DNA from: Bacteroidales bacterium | GTDB lineage: Bacteria; Bacteroidota; Bacteroidia; Bacteroidales; F082 | Direction of reading: 5' to 3' | DNA length: 64,000 nt | NCBI GenBank assembly: GCA_023229135.1 | Contig: JALNZT010000005.1 | Coordinates: 1-64,000, forward strand | Shown here: one piece after another, positions 42,175 through 50,251 of the stretch | Numbering within the stretch: the first letter of the stretch is position 1 | Layout of the letters: each line of letters opens with the position of its first letter | Translations under genes and position numbers: made by a program | The notes under the pieces: generated by a model | The model's input: only the letters and a program-made list of their open reading frames with translations | Databases searched by the model: none | What the model was told of the DNA's origin: nothing

Positions 42175-42247
42175 GCCTTCTTAGCTCAGTTGGTAGAGCA
42201 GCTCACTCGTAATGAGCAGGTCGCGAGTTCGAGTCTCGTGGAAGGCT
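42175..42247 (+). tRNA. tRNA-Thr (anticodon CGT)
   Basis: 73 nt fold into a standard cloverleaf. The acceptor GCCTTCT pairs with GGAAGGC (one T-G), the D arm GCTC/GAGC follows, and the anticodon stem GCTCA/TGAGC encloses loop CTCGTAA, anticodon CGT for the ACG codon. The T arm GCGAG/CTCGT has one mismatch-tolerant end. No CCA is encoded. It is the left boundary of the accessory segment. Confidence 0.95.
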
Positions 42248-42290
42248 CTGAAAATGAAGGGTTTCATAACTTCGGTTTTGGAGCCTTTTT
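42244..42290 (+). terminator. Terminator overlapping the tRNA-Thr 3' end
   Basis: GGCTC near 42244-42249 pairs with GAGCC (42281-42285 region), with inner AAAA/TTTT and GAAG/CTTC pairing, followed by TTTTTTATAT. The 5' arm uses the last bases of the tRNA acceptor. Confidence 0.7.
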
Positions 42291-42409
42291 TATATGGTAA
42301 TCACACCTTTGACCTTGAAAGCGAGACCAAATTTTGGTGGTTTTTTTTTATGGGTAGGGAAATTAAGTGATAGTAGTTTTTTAGTAAAAAAATAGAACGG
42401 TGGACATAC

Positions 42410-42475
42410 CGGCCATAGTGCGCCACTTAAACCGATCATGTTGTGCCAGTTAAAACTGGTGCAATTTCAAGGCCA
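42410..42475. mobile_element. Probable relic of an IS21-type element end
   Basis: Read on the minus strand, two imperfect direct units (TTTAACTGGCACAACATGATCGG and TTTAAGTGGCGCACTATGGCCGG, about 17 of 23 matching) are followed by TATGTCCACC. Stacked subterminal units of this kind are typical of the ends of IS21-family elements in Bacteroidota. No istA/istB frame remains, so only an end is left. The rest of 42291-42549 shows no gene. Confidence 0.35.
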
Positions 42476-42549
42476 AATTTACATACTGATATCTTCTGGT
42501 TTTTGACATTAATGTATTTCTAAAAGTCACAATAATTTAATTATATATG

Positions 42550-43125
42550 TTATTCATTTTCAATGTTATTCCAATTATCTTTGCAAGATTTGTGCTTCGC
42601 CAATGGATTAACAAATTCCATACGTCCTTTTACCGCTTTATCACCATATCCTTCTATCCAATGCAGAAGGAGTCCCGCAGTAACACCTTTTTCCTTAATA
42701 GGATTTTCTCTCTCCCAACTTATATACCATTTATTACTTTCGTATAGTAATTCTTTCATCTGGTTTCGAGAAAGGATATAATACTCAAAAATATAACCGG
42801 TTTCAGACGGATTTGCCACAACGAAGACATACGGACCTTTTATGTTAACGTCCAGGTAGGTCTTGTCTTTTGAACTAAAAATGTCAAATCCTGTAGGAAA
42901 GTTTAATTTAGCATTGGGTTTATGTCGTTTTAATGTTTTTACTTGCACCAATACTGACTTATGCTTCCATGTACCTTCTTCCATCCTTATGCAAACAAGG
43001 TCTATGGACTTGAAATTTTTAATTGTACTATTGACATTAAATGCGACCCATCCATGTTCTAATAACTTAGATATAACTACATTTTCACCTATAGCTCCTA
43101 ATACAGCTTTATTATTATCTATCAT
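42550..43125 (-). CDS. PD-(D/E)xK nuclease-fold-like protein
   Basis: 191 residues. The N-terminal half has the pattern GENVVISKLLEHGW ... KSIDLVCIR ... SVLVQVKTLK, which fits a PD-(D/E)xK core with Glu14, Asp42 and Gln61-Val-Lys63. Later parts are beta-rich and Lys-rich with no known motif. It lies 11 bp after the macro-like gene on the same strand and is probably its operon partner. Together they look like a defence or nucleic-acid-processing pair, which is inference. Whether it cuts DNA is not known. Confidence 0.6.
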   Translation of the reverse strand: MIDNNKAVLGAIGENVVISKLLEHGWVAFNVNSTIKNFKSIDLVCIRMEEGTWKHKSVLVQVKTLKRHKPNAKLNFPTGFDIFSSKDKTYLDVNIKGPYVFVVANPSETGYIFEYYILSRNQMKELLYESNKWYISWERENPIKEKGVTAGLLLHWIEGYGDKAVKGRMEFVNPLAKHKSCKDNWNNIENE

Positions 43126-43136
43126 AACTCTTTATC

Positions 43137-44279
43137 CTATCTATTCCAATTATACTCAATGTCCAAATTCTTGAGTGCTATATATTTCCATTCTTCTTTA
43201 TTAAAGTTTGGCGTATATTGAGCCTTCAATAGCTCAATTTGTTTATGATTACCAGTCATTAAGTTTAAATTAAACGCTGAAGATTGAGAGTTGATCGTCC
43301 CCGGGGACTGATCTTTTTCAAGTTGATAAAAGATTGTGCCTATACGCGTAAGTTTGTATTTTTTATCAATACAATCTGAAATAAGAAGACTATGGTTATC
43401 TAAAATGAATCGGTAATCACCTTTACCTTCTTCATTAGCAAAAGCACCCAAAGCAAGATGATAAAGATTTTTTCCTTCTCTGTCGTCTACTTTTACAACA
43501 TCGCCTGAATATATATGCTTCCTATATGCATCAACGAAATTGGTTCTCACTCCAGCAAAAATCATCTTATGTGCATACCCTCGGCCGAAACATTCATCGT
43601 GAAAAAAATCCATTACAACCGCTTCATTATGCTCGTCAGCCCATTTATCATCTAAGTCCCAAACGTAGAAATCATTTCCATAGAAAAAGTAATTGCCAAA
43701 ACACGCATAGCCAAACTGGTCATTGTCTATGATATAACGAACATTTACAATCGGCATCTCACATGTTATGCCTGCACCTATCTGGTAACGATATTTTTGG
43801 CAAATATGGAGTAGCGTATCCTCCGTTAGTGCTTTCGGCTCTTCAACTTTGCGTATTTCGTATTGATTATCAATCATAGGTCCAACTAGTATAGTGGCTA
43901 TCCAATCTCGTGGAATGGTTACATTGGGCAGGTTTAGGCACTTCTCAAATAATGGAGCCATATCTTCATCTTTGAAATCTGCTATACCGCAGCCTATGCG
44001 TGTAAGCAGAAAACGATTATTTGGATATTGTTTGGCATATTCAATGAATTCATCCACGAATGGTTTGATCTTTTCTAACTCTCCGTTCATTGAGGGTATG
44101 GCATAGCATTTTCCTGTGCGGCCGTTGCCCACACCCCATTCTGCGCCAAACTTTTCATAGGCTATACGAGCTGCGCCCCAATTGTGTTGTCCTTCATTAT
44201 TACTCCCAAAAACAAAAATCTCACATCTTGACAACTCTGTAATCCTATCAGGAGTAAAATGTTTGTTTATCTTTTTCAT
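43137..44279 (-). CDS. Macro-like (A1S_2505-type) protein with C-terminal extension
   Basis: 380 residues from ATG 44279; an upstream ATG at 44330 adds 17 atypical residues. The N-terminal 125 residues match the A1S_2505 phage-associated/macro-like family: CEIFVFGSNNEGQHNWGAARIAYEKFGAEWGVG, AIPSMNGELEKIKPF and FLLTRIGCGIADFKDEDMAPLF. The GSN..G..GxGAA-like loop would bind a nucleotide such as ADP-ribose. Residues about 150-380 are a second domain with YopX-like echoes (YSGDVVKVDD ... HSLLISDCI). It is transcribed just ahead of the PD-(D/E)xK-like gene. Confidence 0.65.
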   Translation of the reverse strand: MKKINKHFTPDRITELSRCEIFVFGSNNEGQHNWGAARIAYEKFGAEWGVGNGRTGKCYAIPSMNGELEKIKPFVDEFIEYAKQYPNNRFLLTRIGCGIADFKDEDMAPLFEKCLNLPNVTIPRDWIATILVGPMIDNQYEIRKVEEPKALTEDTLLHICQKYRYQIGAGITCEMPIVNVRYIIDNDQFGYACFGNYFFYGNDFYVWDLDDKWADEHNEAVVMDFFHDECFGRGYAHKMIFAGVRTNFVDAYRKHIYSGDVVKVDDREGKNLYHLALGAFANEEGKGDYRFILDNHSLLISDCIDKKYKLTRIGTIFYQLEKDQSPGTINSQSSAFNLNLMTGNHKQIELLKAQYTPNFNKEEWKYIALKNLDIEYNWNR

Positions 44280-44375
44280 TGCTTTTATTTTTAGATTAGA
44301 AATCAAATGTACATTTTTGCTTCTCGCCATTCACAAAATCCGCCATTGTTACTTAAATGCTTTTATGGGCTGGTT

Positions 44376-44780
44376 TTAATCAACACCTGGAAAACTTTCT
44401 ACGACTTTAATTTTTATGTCTGGAAAACTTGTTACTACTTGAACTTTAAAATCAGGAAAACTCTCGGTTATTTGCCATAAACCACATTCATCTGGGAAAG
44501 AAGTTACAAACTTCACTTTTATGTCGGGGAAATTATCAACATATTGAATTTTTATATCCGGGAAAGAAGATACAAATTGGACTTTCCCCCATAATTTAAT
44601 GCCATTGTAATAACAATTACCATCAGCCAGAGATTTAATGGCTTCTGCTTTTTCATTTTCCGTTAAGTCTGAAAATTTTAAATTTGATTTTATTAATTGC
44701 TCGTCATTACCTTTGAAGTCTTGCGAATTTGCAAATCCAAACGCAAGCAACATACCTACTAAAATCAATGTTTTTTTCAT
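44376..44780 (-). CDS. Secreted SFPD-repeat protein, predicted 7(1) septoil-knot family (DUF6150-like)
   Basis: 134 residues. A signal peptide (1-19, ending ANSQ) precedes a helical segment (about 25-52) and a short Cys-containing turn (GNCYYNG). Six repeats of about 11 residues follow, each centred on [SN]FP[DG]: at 73, 84, 95, 108, 119-121 and 130-132 (pattern V.SFPDIK[IV].V). Two insert residues CG (99-100) sit mid-array. This pattern matches the family annotated 7(1) septoil knot domain, a deeply knotted fold. Recognition is from memory of the family's repeat and cannot be verified here. Function unknown. Confidence 0.7.
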   Translation of the reverse strand: MKKTLILVGMLLAFGFANSQDFKGNDEQLIKSNLKFSDLTENEKAEAIKSLADGNCYYNGIKLWGKVQFVSSFPDIKIQYVDNFPDIKVKFVTSFPDECGLWQITESFPDFKVQVVTSFPDIKIKVVESFPGVD

Positions 44781-44835
44781 TCTGTTAAACTTAAATTATT
44801 TCTAGAAATAAGGATTTTCAGAATACAACCTGTTT

Positions 44836-45507
44836 CTAGAGTTCTTTCCTTGACTTGCGAAACTTGATTGTCTTTCCTGTCGCAAAGAGCAATTTGTCAA
44901 TGTAATATGAGTAATCTTTTTCACTCCTTAATTCTTTTGTAAGATTGTCAGATGTCAGCCACTGTATATATTTATTGATTATGGTTTTGTGTGTTTTGTC
45001 AAGTGTTTCAAGTTTACGAAACTTTTCAACGTTTTCATTGTCTGTCGAGCAATAAATTGCGTAAGCTCTAATGACGTGTTGGTCTATGATTGGTTGTCCT
45101 GATTTCTTAGTCAAGTATTTGCCAAATTGATAAAATACCAAAGCGTCATCTTGGTCATTATCATTATTCTCAGAGTCCAAAATCCCTTTTATTATATGCT
45201 TGACTTTTTTTAAATCTCCATTTTTCCATGCAGTCGCATATAAAATTTTTGCCAATGGGTCAGACAATTTTGAAGTAATATCTGTTGTAAATTTTAATTC
45301 GCTGTCTAATATGCCGTTGTTAATTAGTGTCTCAATTTCAATAGGCTTTATATCAAACTCAATTTTAGGGTAACCGTCAATATTCATTCTATTTTTTTTC
45401 GGTATATCTAATTTGTCAGGTATGTTTTCTAAGTCTGAAATTGTCTTTGATTTTTTTATTGAATCAAAAATACTTGTCGTAAAAGTTATTGCTTGTTGGT
45501 CTGTCAT
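44836..45507 (-). CDS. Hypothetical protein
   Basis: 223 residues from ATG 45507; a TTG-started longer frame from 45540 is less likely. It is helix-rich and polar without a signal peptide. The segment FYQFGKYLTKKSGQPIIDQHVIRAY has the P-I-x-D-x-x-V pattern found in small HhH-glycosylase-like helical proteins, which is suggestive only. No neighbour gives context. It is AT-rich, in keeping with the accessory segment. Confidence 0.5.
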   Translation of the reverse strand: MTDQQAITFTTSIFDSIKKSKTISDLENIPDKLDIPKKNRMNIDGYPKIEFDIKPIEIETLINNGILDSELKFTTDITSKLSDPLAKILYATAWKNGDLKKVKHIIKGILDSENNDNDQDDALVFYQFGKYLTKKSGQPIIDQHVIRAYAIYCSTDNENVEKFRKLETLDKTHKTIINKYIQWLTSDNLTKELRSEKDYSYYIDKLLFATGKTIKFRKSRKEL

Positions 45508-45792
45508 AGTATTGGTGCTAACGATTTGGCTAACAACCAAATGCTTGTTATTTCTCTTTTATCTATGTCCCATGCTGCTGGATTAATGCACTCTAAATTA
45601 GGCGTATAACTAACTTTATATGCCAACGCATAAAAGATGATCACCATTTTAGTTTTCAAAGCCTGAAGCATGATTGAGCAGTTTTTAATTAGGGATAAAA
45701 GTAGAATTAATTTCTCATAAATCCAACTGGTTTATCGGGTGTTGAATGGAGAAAAAAGCCGAAAGCGATTCTTTAGAAACTCCATCAAAATA

Positions 45793-45820
45793 AAAAAAAG
45801 AGCCTTATTTCTAAAGCTCT
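45793..45820 (-). terminator. tRNA-Cys terminator
   Basis: On the minus strand AGAGC ... GCTCT (about 45816-45820 with 45801-45805) is followed by eight T residues (45800-45793). Confidence 0.8.
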
Positions 45821-45827
45821 TTCTCAG

Positions 45828-45898
45828 AGGTCTCGAGCGGATTCGAACCGCTGTACGCGGTTTTGCAGACCGCTGCCTAGCCACTCGGCCACGAGACC
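45828..45898 (-). tRNA. tRNA-Cys (anticodon GCA)
   Basis: 71 nt on the minus strand. The acceptor GGTCTCG pairs with CGAGACC; the anticodon stem GCGGT/ACCGC encloses loop CTGCAAA, anticodon GCA. The T arm has TTCGAAT. No CCA is encoded. A good promoter precedes it and a terminator follows it. It is the right boundary of the accessory segment that begins at tRNA-Thr. Confidence 0.95.
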
Positions 45899-45912
45899 AG
45901 TATTTTGGCCTG

Positions 45913-45942
45913 CAAAGATACAAATATTTGTAATGCTGTCAA
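45913..45942 (-). promoter_or_regulatory. tRNA-Cys promoter
   Basis: Minus strand: TTGAC starting at 45942, the TTG followed by 19 nt, then TATCTTTG (45920-45913). It matches the -33 TTG / -7 TAnnTTTG pattern exactly and is about 15 bp from the tRNA 5' end. Confidence 0.75.
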
Positions 45943-45946
45943 GCGT

Positions 45947-46144
45947 CTAACTGTCCGGCAATTTATTTAGTTCAAGCAAGCATTCGCGGCAGAGACAACT
46001 GTCGTATTTTTCCTGAATAACTTCTAGTACTGATGGCTTTGTTTCTACTTCGTAGCACCAGCATTTACCAGATTTTCCGCATTCAAACTGCTTTCCGCAG
46101 CGCAGGCAAACTTCTAACGGTATCAATTGCAGCTTTGGTTTCAT
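45947..46144 (-). CDS. Cysteine-rich CWC family protein
   Basis: 65 residues with the C.RCGKQFECG.SGKCWCYEVE signature of the small CWC family (two CxxC-like knuckles plus a second CLCREC block), which would hold zinc. Its ATG overlaps the folB stop by 4 bp (ATGA), so it is translationally coupled to folB. Function unknown. Confidence 0.85.
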   Translation of the reverse strand: MKPKLQLIPLEVCLRCGKQFECGKSGKCWCYEVETKPSVLEVIQEKYDSCLCRECLLELNKLPDS

Positions 46145-46491
46145 CCTTCTAACGTTAAACTCACAAAATCCATTTTGCCACCCAGTGGCGGGTTCATTTT
46201 GCGTACCTTAACGCTTGCCTTTTCAACGGTTTTAAATTCGGTTTTAATGGTATTTAAAATGCGTCGGCCAACATGCTCTAATAAATTAGAGTTGACCATC
46301 ATCTCTTTTTTAACAACTTGATAAACAGCCATATAATTAACTGTTTCTTGAAGTTTATCCGACTGCTCGGCGGAAGTAGTATCTACATGCAAAAACAAAT
46401 CTACCACAAACCAGGTGCCTATCAGTTGCTCCTCGGCAAAGCAGCCGTGATAAGCGAAAAACTCCATTCCTTCTATTGAAATTACCGACAT
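46141..46491 (-). CDS. folB: Dihydroneopterin aldolase
   Basis: 116 residues. FolB converts 7,8-dihydroneopterin to 6-hydroxymethyl-dihydropterin and glycolaldehyde in folate synthesis. It shows the N-terminal FFAYHGCFAEEQLIGTWFVVDLFL, TVNYMAVYQVVKKEMM with the conserved Tyr, and LLEHVGRRIL around the catalytic region, ending with a basic strand (VRKMNPPLGG). Length is standard. It lies 11 bp after gltX on the same strand. Confidence 0.95.
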   Translation of the reverse strand: MSVISIEGMEFFAYHGCFAEEQLIGTWFVVDLFLHVDTTSAEQSDKLQETVNYMAVYQVVKKEMMVNSNLLEHVGRRILNTIKTEFKTVEKASVKVRKMNPPLGGKMDFVSLTLEG

Positions 46492-46502
46492 AAAATTTGT
46501 TT

Positions 46503-48026
46503 TTAAGATTGTAATGCATGAATTCCTTCGCGGATACGCGACAGACTCTCAGTTTTGCCAATCACTTCCATAATATCGCCCAGATGCGGGCCTTTGGGGG
46601 CACCAACAAGCAACAGCCGCAAGGCATTCATCACTGCTCCCATCGAAAGTTCATTGTCGGTGATCCAGCTTTTTACTTTTTCATCAACCGCGCTGGCTGT
46701 GAAATCAGTAATCGTTTCAAGTTGTTGCGCCAGGCTTTCCATTTGATTCGGGCTCTCAGCTTTCCAGCGTTTTTTAACCACTTTTTCATCATAGCTTTCA
46801 GGTGCTTCTATAAAAAAGATGGCCTCGTTCCACAACTCATGCACAAATTGCACGCGTTCTTTGATCAGCCCAACAATTTTCAGTGCTTTGTCTGCTGTTA
46901 TTTCAAGCTGTTTCTCGCTTTTTAGCCAGGCAATCCATTCTTCAGCAATTTCCTGATCTGTTTTCTTAATGAGGTATTGGTGATTGAACCATTTTGCTTT
47001 TTCGGGATCAAATTTAGAGCCTGATTTTCCTACGCGTTCCAGCGAAAATGCTTCGATAAGTTCGTCCATTGAGAAGATTTCCTGTTCACTACCGGGATTC
47101 CAGCCGAGCAATGCCAGCATATTTACGAAAGCAGCAGGATAATAGCCATTTTCGCGGTAGCCGGAGGAGGTTTCGCCACTTTTAGGATCTTTCCATTGTA
47201 GCGGGAAAACCGGAAAGCCCAGCCGGTCACCATCGCGTTTGCTGAGTTTGCCATTGCCGTCGGGTTTCAACAGCAAAGGCAAGTGTGCAAACTGGGGCAT
47301 ATTCCAGCCAAAAGCTTGATATAAAAGTACGTGAAGTGGTAAGGAAGGCAGCCATTCTTCGCCGCGGATAACGTGCGTAATTTTCATCAGATGGTCGTCA
47401 ACGATATTGGCAAGGTGATAGGTAGGCATGCCGTCAGATTTGTACAACACCTTGTCGTCCAGCGTTTCAGATTTCACGCTAATCTCACCTCGGATGAGAT
47501 CTTTCATCTCAACGCTGGTGTTTTCAGGAATCAGGAAACGCACCACATATGGCGTGCCGTCAGCAATCAGCTTTTTCACATCAGCTTCTGACATATTTAA
47601 GCTGTTGTGGAGTTTTTTGCGGCTTTCGGTATTGTAAATAAAAGTTTGTTTGTCGGTATCGGCAGCTTTTCTGTAAGTATCGAGTTCTTCAGCGGTGTCA
47701 AAAGCATAGTAGGCATTACCTGATTTGAGCAACTGTTCGACATAATCGGCGTACATATTTTTGCGTTCGCTTTGGCGATAAGGGCCGTATTTTCCACCTT
47801 CGTTTATGCCTTCGTCAAACTGAATGCCGCACCATTTGAAGGCTTCCATAATGTATTGCTCGGCACCTGGCACAAAGCGTGTCTGGTCGGTATCTTCGAT
47901 GCGGAGGATCATTTTTCCACCGGCTTTTTTGGCAAATAAATAATTATATAAAGCAGTGCGTACACCTCCTATATGAAGCGGCCCTGTTGGGCTTGGTGCA
48001 AATCGCACCCGGATATTTTCTGACAT
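46503..48026 (-). CDS. gltX: Glutamyl-tRNA synthetase
   Basis: 507 residues from ATG 48026; the longer frame from 48059 precedes the -7 box-derived start. Class I signatures are PSPTGPLHIGG (HIGH-type) and KLSKRDGDR (KMSKS-type). The C-terminal anticodon-binding domain is complete (MGAVMNALRLLLVG). A TATCTTTG box (minus, 48048-48055) gives a leader of about 15 nt. The enzyme charges tRNA-Glu in the cytosol. It is cotranscribed with folB. Confidence 0.96.
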   Translation of the reverse strand: MSENIRVRFAPSPTGPLHIGGVRTALYNYLFAKKAGGKMILRIEDTDQTRFVPGAEQYIMEAFKWCGIQFDEGINEGGKYGPYRQSERKNMYADYVEQLLKSGNAYYAFDTAEELDTYRKAADTDKQTFIYNTESRKKLHNSLNMSEADVKKLIADGTPYVVRFLIPENTSVEMKDLIRGEISVKSETLDDKVLYKSDGMPTYHLANIVDDHLMKITHVIRGEEWLPSLPLHVLLYQAFGWNMPQFAHLPLLLKPDGNGKLSKRDGDRLGFPVFPLQWKDPKSGETSSGYRENGYYPAAFVNMLALLGWNPGSEQEIFSMDELIEAFSLERVGKSGSKFDPEKAKWFNHQYLIKKTDQEIAEEWIAWLKSEKQLEITADKALKIVGLIKERVQFVHELWNEAIFFIEAPESYDEKVVKKRWKAESPNQMESLAQQLETITDFTASAVDEKVKSWITDNELSMGAVMNALRLLLVGAPKGPHLGDIMEVIGKTESLSRIREGIHALQS

Positions 48027-48047
48027 AAACTCTTGAATTTTGGATTG

Positions 48048-48055
48048 CAAAGATA
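48048..48055 (-). promoter_or_regulatory. gltX -7 promoter element
   Basis: CAAAGATA on the plus strand reads TATCTTTG on the minus strand, 22 bp before the gltX ATG. Confidence 0.5.
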
Positions 48056-48085
48056 CCAAAACTTAGGAAGCCCAATTTTGAAGAT

Positions 48086-48127
48086 GCCCGGCCTAAAGCA
48101 GGAAAGACATCTTGCTTTAAACCGGGC
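48086..48127. other. Long interrupted hairpin between M1 peptidase and gltX
   Basis: GCCCGG (48086-48091) pairs with CCGGGC (48122-48127) and TAAAGCA (48094-48100) pairs with TGCTTTA (48113-48119), separated by 2x2 internal loops and a 12-nt loop. It may end the peptidase transcript, but lacks a proper T-tract. Confidence 0.55.
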
Positions 48128-48167
48128 AAATCTAGATTTTTTCACCTAGAAAGTTGCTGTCGTGCGC

Positions 48168-50138
48168 CTATTTTATCAGTTTACGTGTATAATTATTTTG
48201 TTCGTTACTCACCGTGAGGAAGTATATTCCTTTTGGCAGATGGCTCATATCCAATAGGTTATTAATGGAATTGAGCGACTGGCTGATCAATACTTGTCCG
48301 GCTGAATTATGGAGAATAGCAGTACTTTGCTGTTGCTCGTGTGTGAAAACAATATTCAACATGTCTGACACAGGATTGGGGTAAACACTGAAGTAATTCT
48401 CACTTTTCAACTCGGAGTTTGTGCCAACAACGATGCTGTTTACACGTTCAAAAGTCCAGTTATCTGGATCGACCTGTACGCTCACAACCTGTTTATCCAG
48501 TTCGAGGGCAAAATGCTCCAGGTTGCTTCCCTGAAACAGCCGAACTATTGTATCGCTATTGTCACTAAAAGTCAGTTTATAATCCATTGTCATCTGGAAA
48601 AGTGGCGTGATGGAGGATGTGTTTTGGGTTACATACATATTGAAGGTATTCTCAAACATGTAGTATTCAATATCGTAGCGAGGATATCCCTGGCCATAAT
48701 ACCATTGGTTAAAAAACTGCTCGAAATCCATTCCGGTAACTTGTTCTGCAATCATTCTGAAGTCGTCGCCGGTGGCTGTGCTGTCTGTAAAGAATTCCTG
48801 ATAGGTGTTTAAAACTTCATAAAATAGCTCATCATTATTGATTTCGTGACGCAATACATGAATTATGGCCGCGCCTTTATCATAAGTAAGACGCCCGTTA
48901 AAGATTCGCCAAACATCATCAGGAGTGGCATCGGACGGTGGAACGTAAACGCTACCTCCGGCTGAGGACATCACACTGTTTTGTGTACTGACCATAAAAT
49001 TTTGTCCGGCGGCATGGCTTATTAAATGCTCAACAGCTAAGAAGTTACTGTAGGTTGCGAAGCCTTCATTCACCCAAATATCGCTCCAGGTGGCGCAGGT
49101 AACATTGTCGCCAAACCACATATGGCCTAATTCGTGTGCTACCAAACCAAATGAAAAACCGCCCAGGGTTGTCATCGTTTGATGCTCCATGCCTCCGCCA
49201 AGAGTTGTTATGCAGTGGCCATATTTTTCGTCCTTGAAAGGATACATCGCGTACAAATCAGAGAACAATTCAATCATCGGCACTGTTGCGTCAATATCAA
49301 TTTTGTTGTTATTGAGGTAGTTTGGGTGGTTATAAATAAAATTCTGTACAAGAATGCTGTCATTTTCCAGGGCCTCTGGTTTTGCGTAAATATTGTATTC
49401 CTGGTAATCTGAAACAGCGAATGAAATCAGGTAGTATGCGACCGGATAGTTTGATTTCCATTCGTAACGTAACTTATTGTTGCCCAGATCGGTAATATTA
49501 GTTAACAAGCCTTGTGAGCCAGCCATTTCGTTGGTATTAGTTGTTAAGAAAACCCAAACAGAATCTGCTTTGTCGGTCAAAACCTGTTTGTTCGGCCACC
49601 AATCTTTAGCTGAATAAGGCTCTGATAGTGTCCAGGTCATGTCTTTTTGCCAGGTGCTGGAATAATCGTTGGTAATTCCGGAAAAGAAACCGCCGGTAGG
49701 AGGTGTCCCGCCGTATTCAATTTTGGCAACAAAGGTATCACCGGACTGCAAAGTGGGTACTTCAGCCAGCACGTTATCACCTTCCCAAGTCCAGTTTTCG
49801 ACGACCACATCGTTAAAAATAATGTTATCGAGCGATAGCGCGGAGTTAAGTTCAAAGGCGAAAATATTAAAATCATCGGCTACAACGGTAGCATGAAATT
49901 CTACCGTTCCGCCCACTTGAATGGAAGTGCTGGAAACTGCTAAATCCAGAAAATAAAAATTGACGTCATAAGCGTGAACAAGATCACTTTGCCAGTCGTT
50001 ACGGTAGGCATAAGCAGGAATTTCGGACTGCTCCGGATAATGTCTGCAATAGCGGTCGTGAATATGCGGCTCAATCGTTTGTGCCATAAGTGGCTGTAAA
50101 ACAAAGAATAAGAGTAATAAGGAAAGGAAAGATTTCAT
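48168..50138 (-). CDS. M1-family zinc aminopeptidase with T9SS sorting domain
   Basis: 656 residues. A signal peptide (ends LMAQ, residue 20) and a beta-sandwich N-domain precede the gluzincin motif HELGHMWFGDN (His335-Glu336, His339) with the third ligand Glu in WVNEGFATY. The exopeptidase motif GGMEHQ is also present (ITTLGGGMEHQ). The C-terminal 75 residues (FSVYPNPVSDMLNI ... LPKGIYFLTVS) form a type A T9SS sorting domain, so the enzyme is exported and anchored or released at the surface. Relative to cytosolic aminopeptidase N, the C-terminal helical domain is missing. Confidence 0.9.
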   Translation of the reverse strand: MKSFLSLLLLFFVLQPLMAQTIEPHIHDRYCRHYPEQSEIPAYAYRNDWQSDLVHAYDVNFYFLDLAVSSTSIQVGGTVEFHATVVADDFNIFAFELNSALSLDNIIFNDVVVENWTWEGDNVLAEVPTLQSGDTFVAKIEYGGTPPTGGFFSGITNDYSSTWQKDMTWTLSEPYSAKDWWPNKQVLTDKADSVWVFLTTNTNEMAGSQGLLTNITDLGNNKLRYEWKSNYPVAYYLISFAVSDYQEYNIYAKPEALENDSILVQNFIYNHPNYLNNNKIDIDATVPMIELFSDLYAMYPFKDEKYGHCITTLGGGMEHQTMTTLGGFSFGLVAHELGHMWFGDNVTCATWSDIWVNEGFATYSNFLAVEHLISHAAGQNFMVSTQNSVMSSAGGSVYVPPSDATPDDVWRIFNGRLTYDKGAAIIHVLRHEINNDELFYEVLNTYQEFFTDSTATGDDFRMIAEQVTGMDFEQFFNQWYYGQGYPRYDIEYYMFENTFNMYVTQNTSSITPLFQMTMDYKLTFSDNSDTIVRLFQGSNLEHFALELDKQVVSVQVDPDNWTFERVNSIVVGTNSELKSENYFSVYPNPVSDMLNIVFTHEQQQSTAILHNSAGQVLISQSLNSINNLLDMSHLPKGIYFLTVSNEQNNYTRKLIK

Positions 50139-50181
50139 AAAATCAGTTTGTTAGTGTAAAATTAATACTTGCGGTTATGTG

Positions 50182-50189
50182 TATATTTG
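50182..50189 (+). promoter_or_regulatory. DUF4175 gene -7 promoter element
   Basis: TATATTTG matches TAnnTTTG, 63 bp before the ATG at 50252. Confidence 0.5.
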
Positions 50190-50251
50190 CCAGCTAAAGT
50201 AACAATCATTTTTTTAAATCGTTTAGAAGTGGCCATAAAATATTTTTTTCA

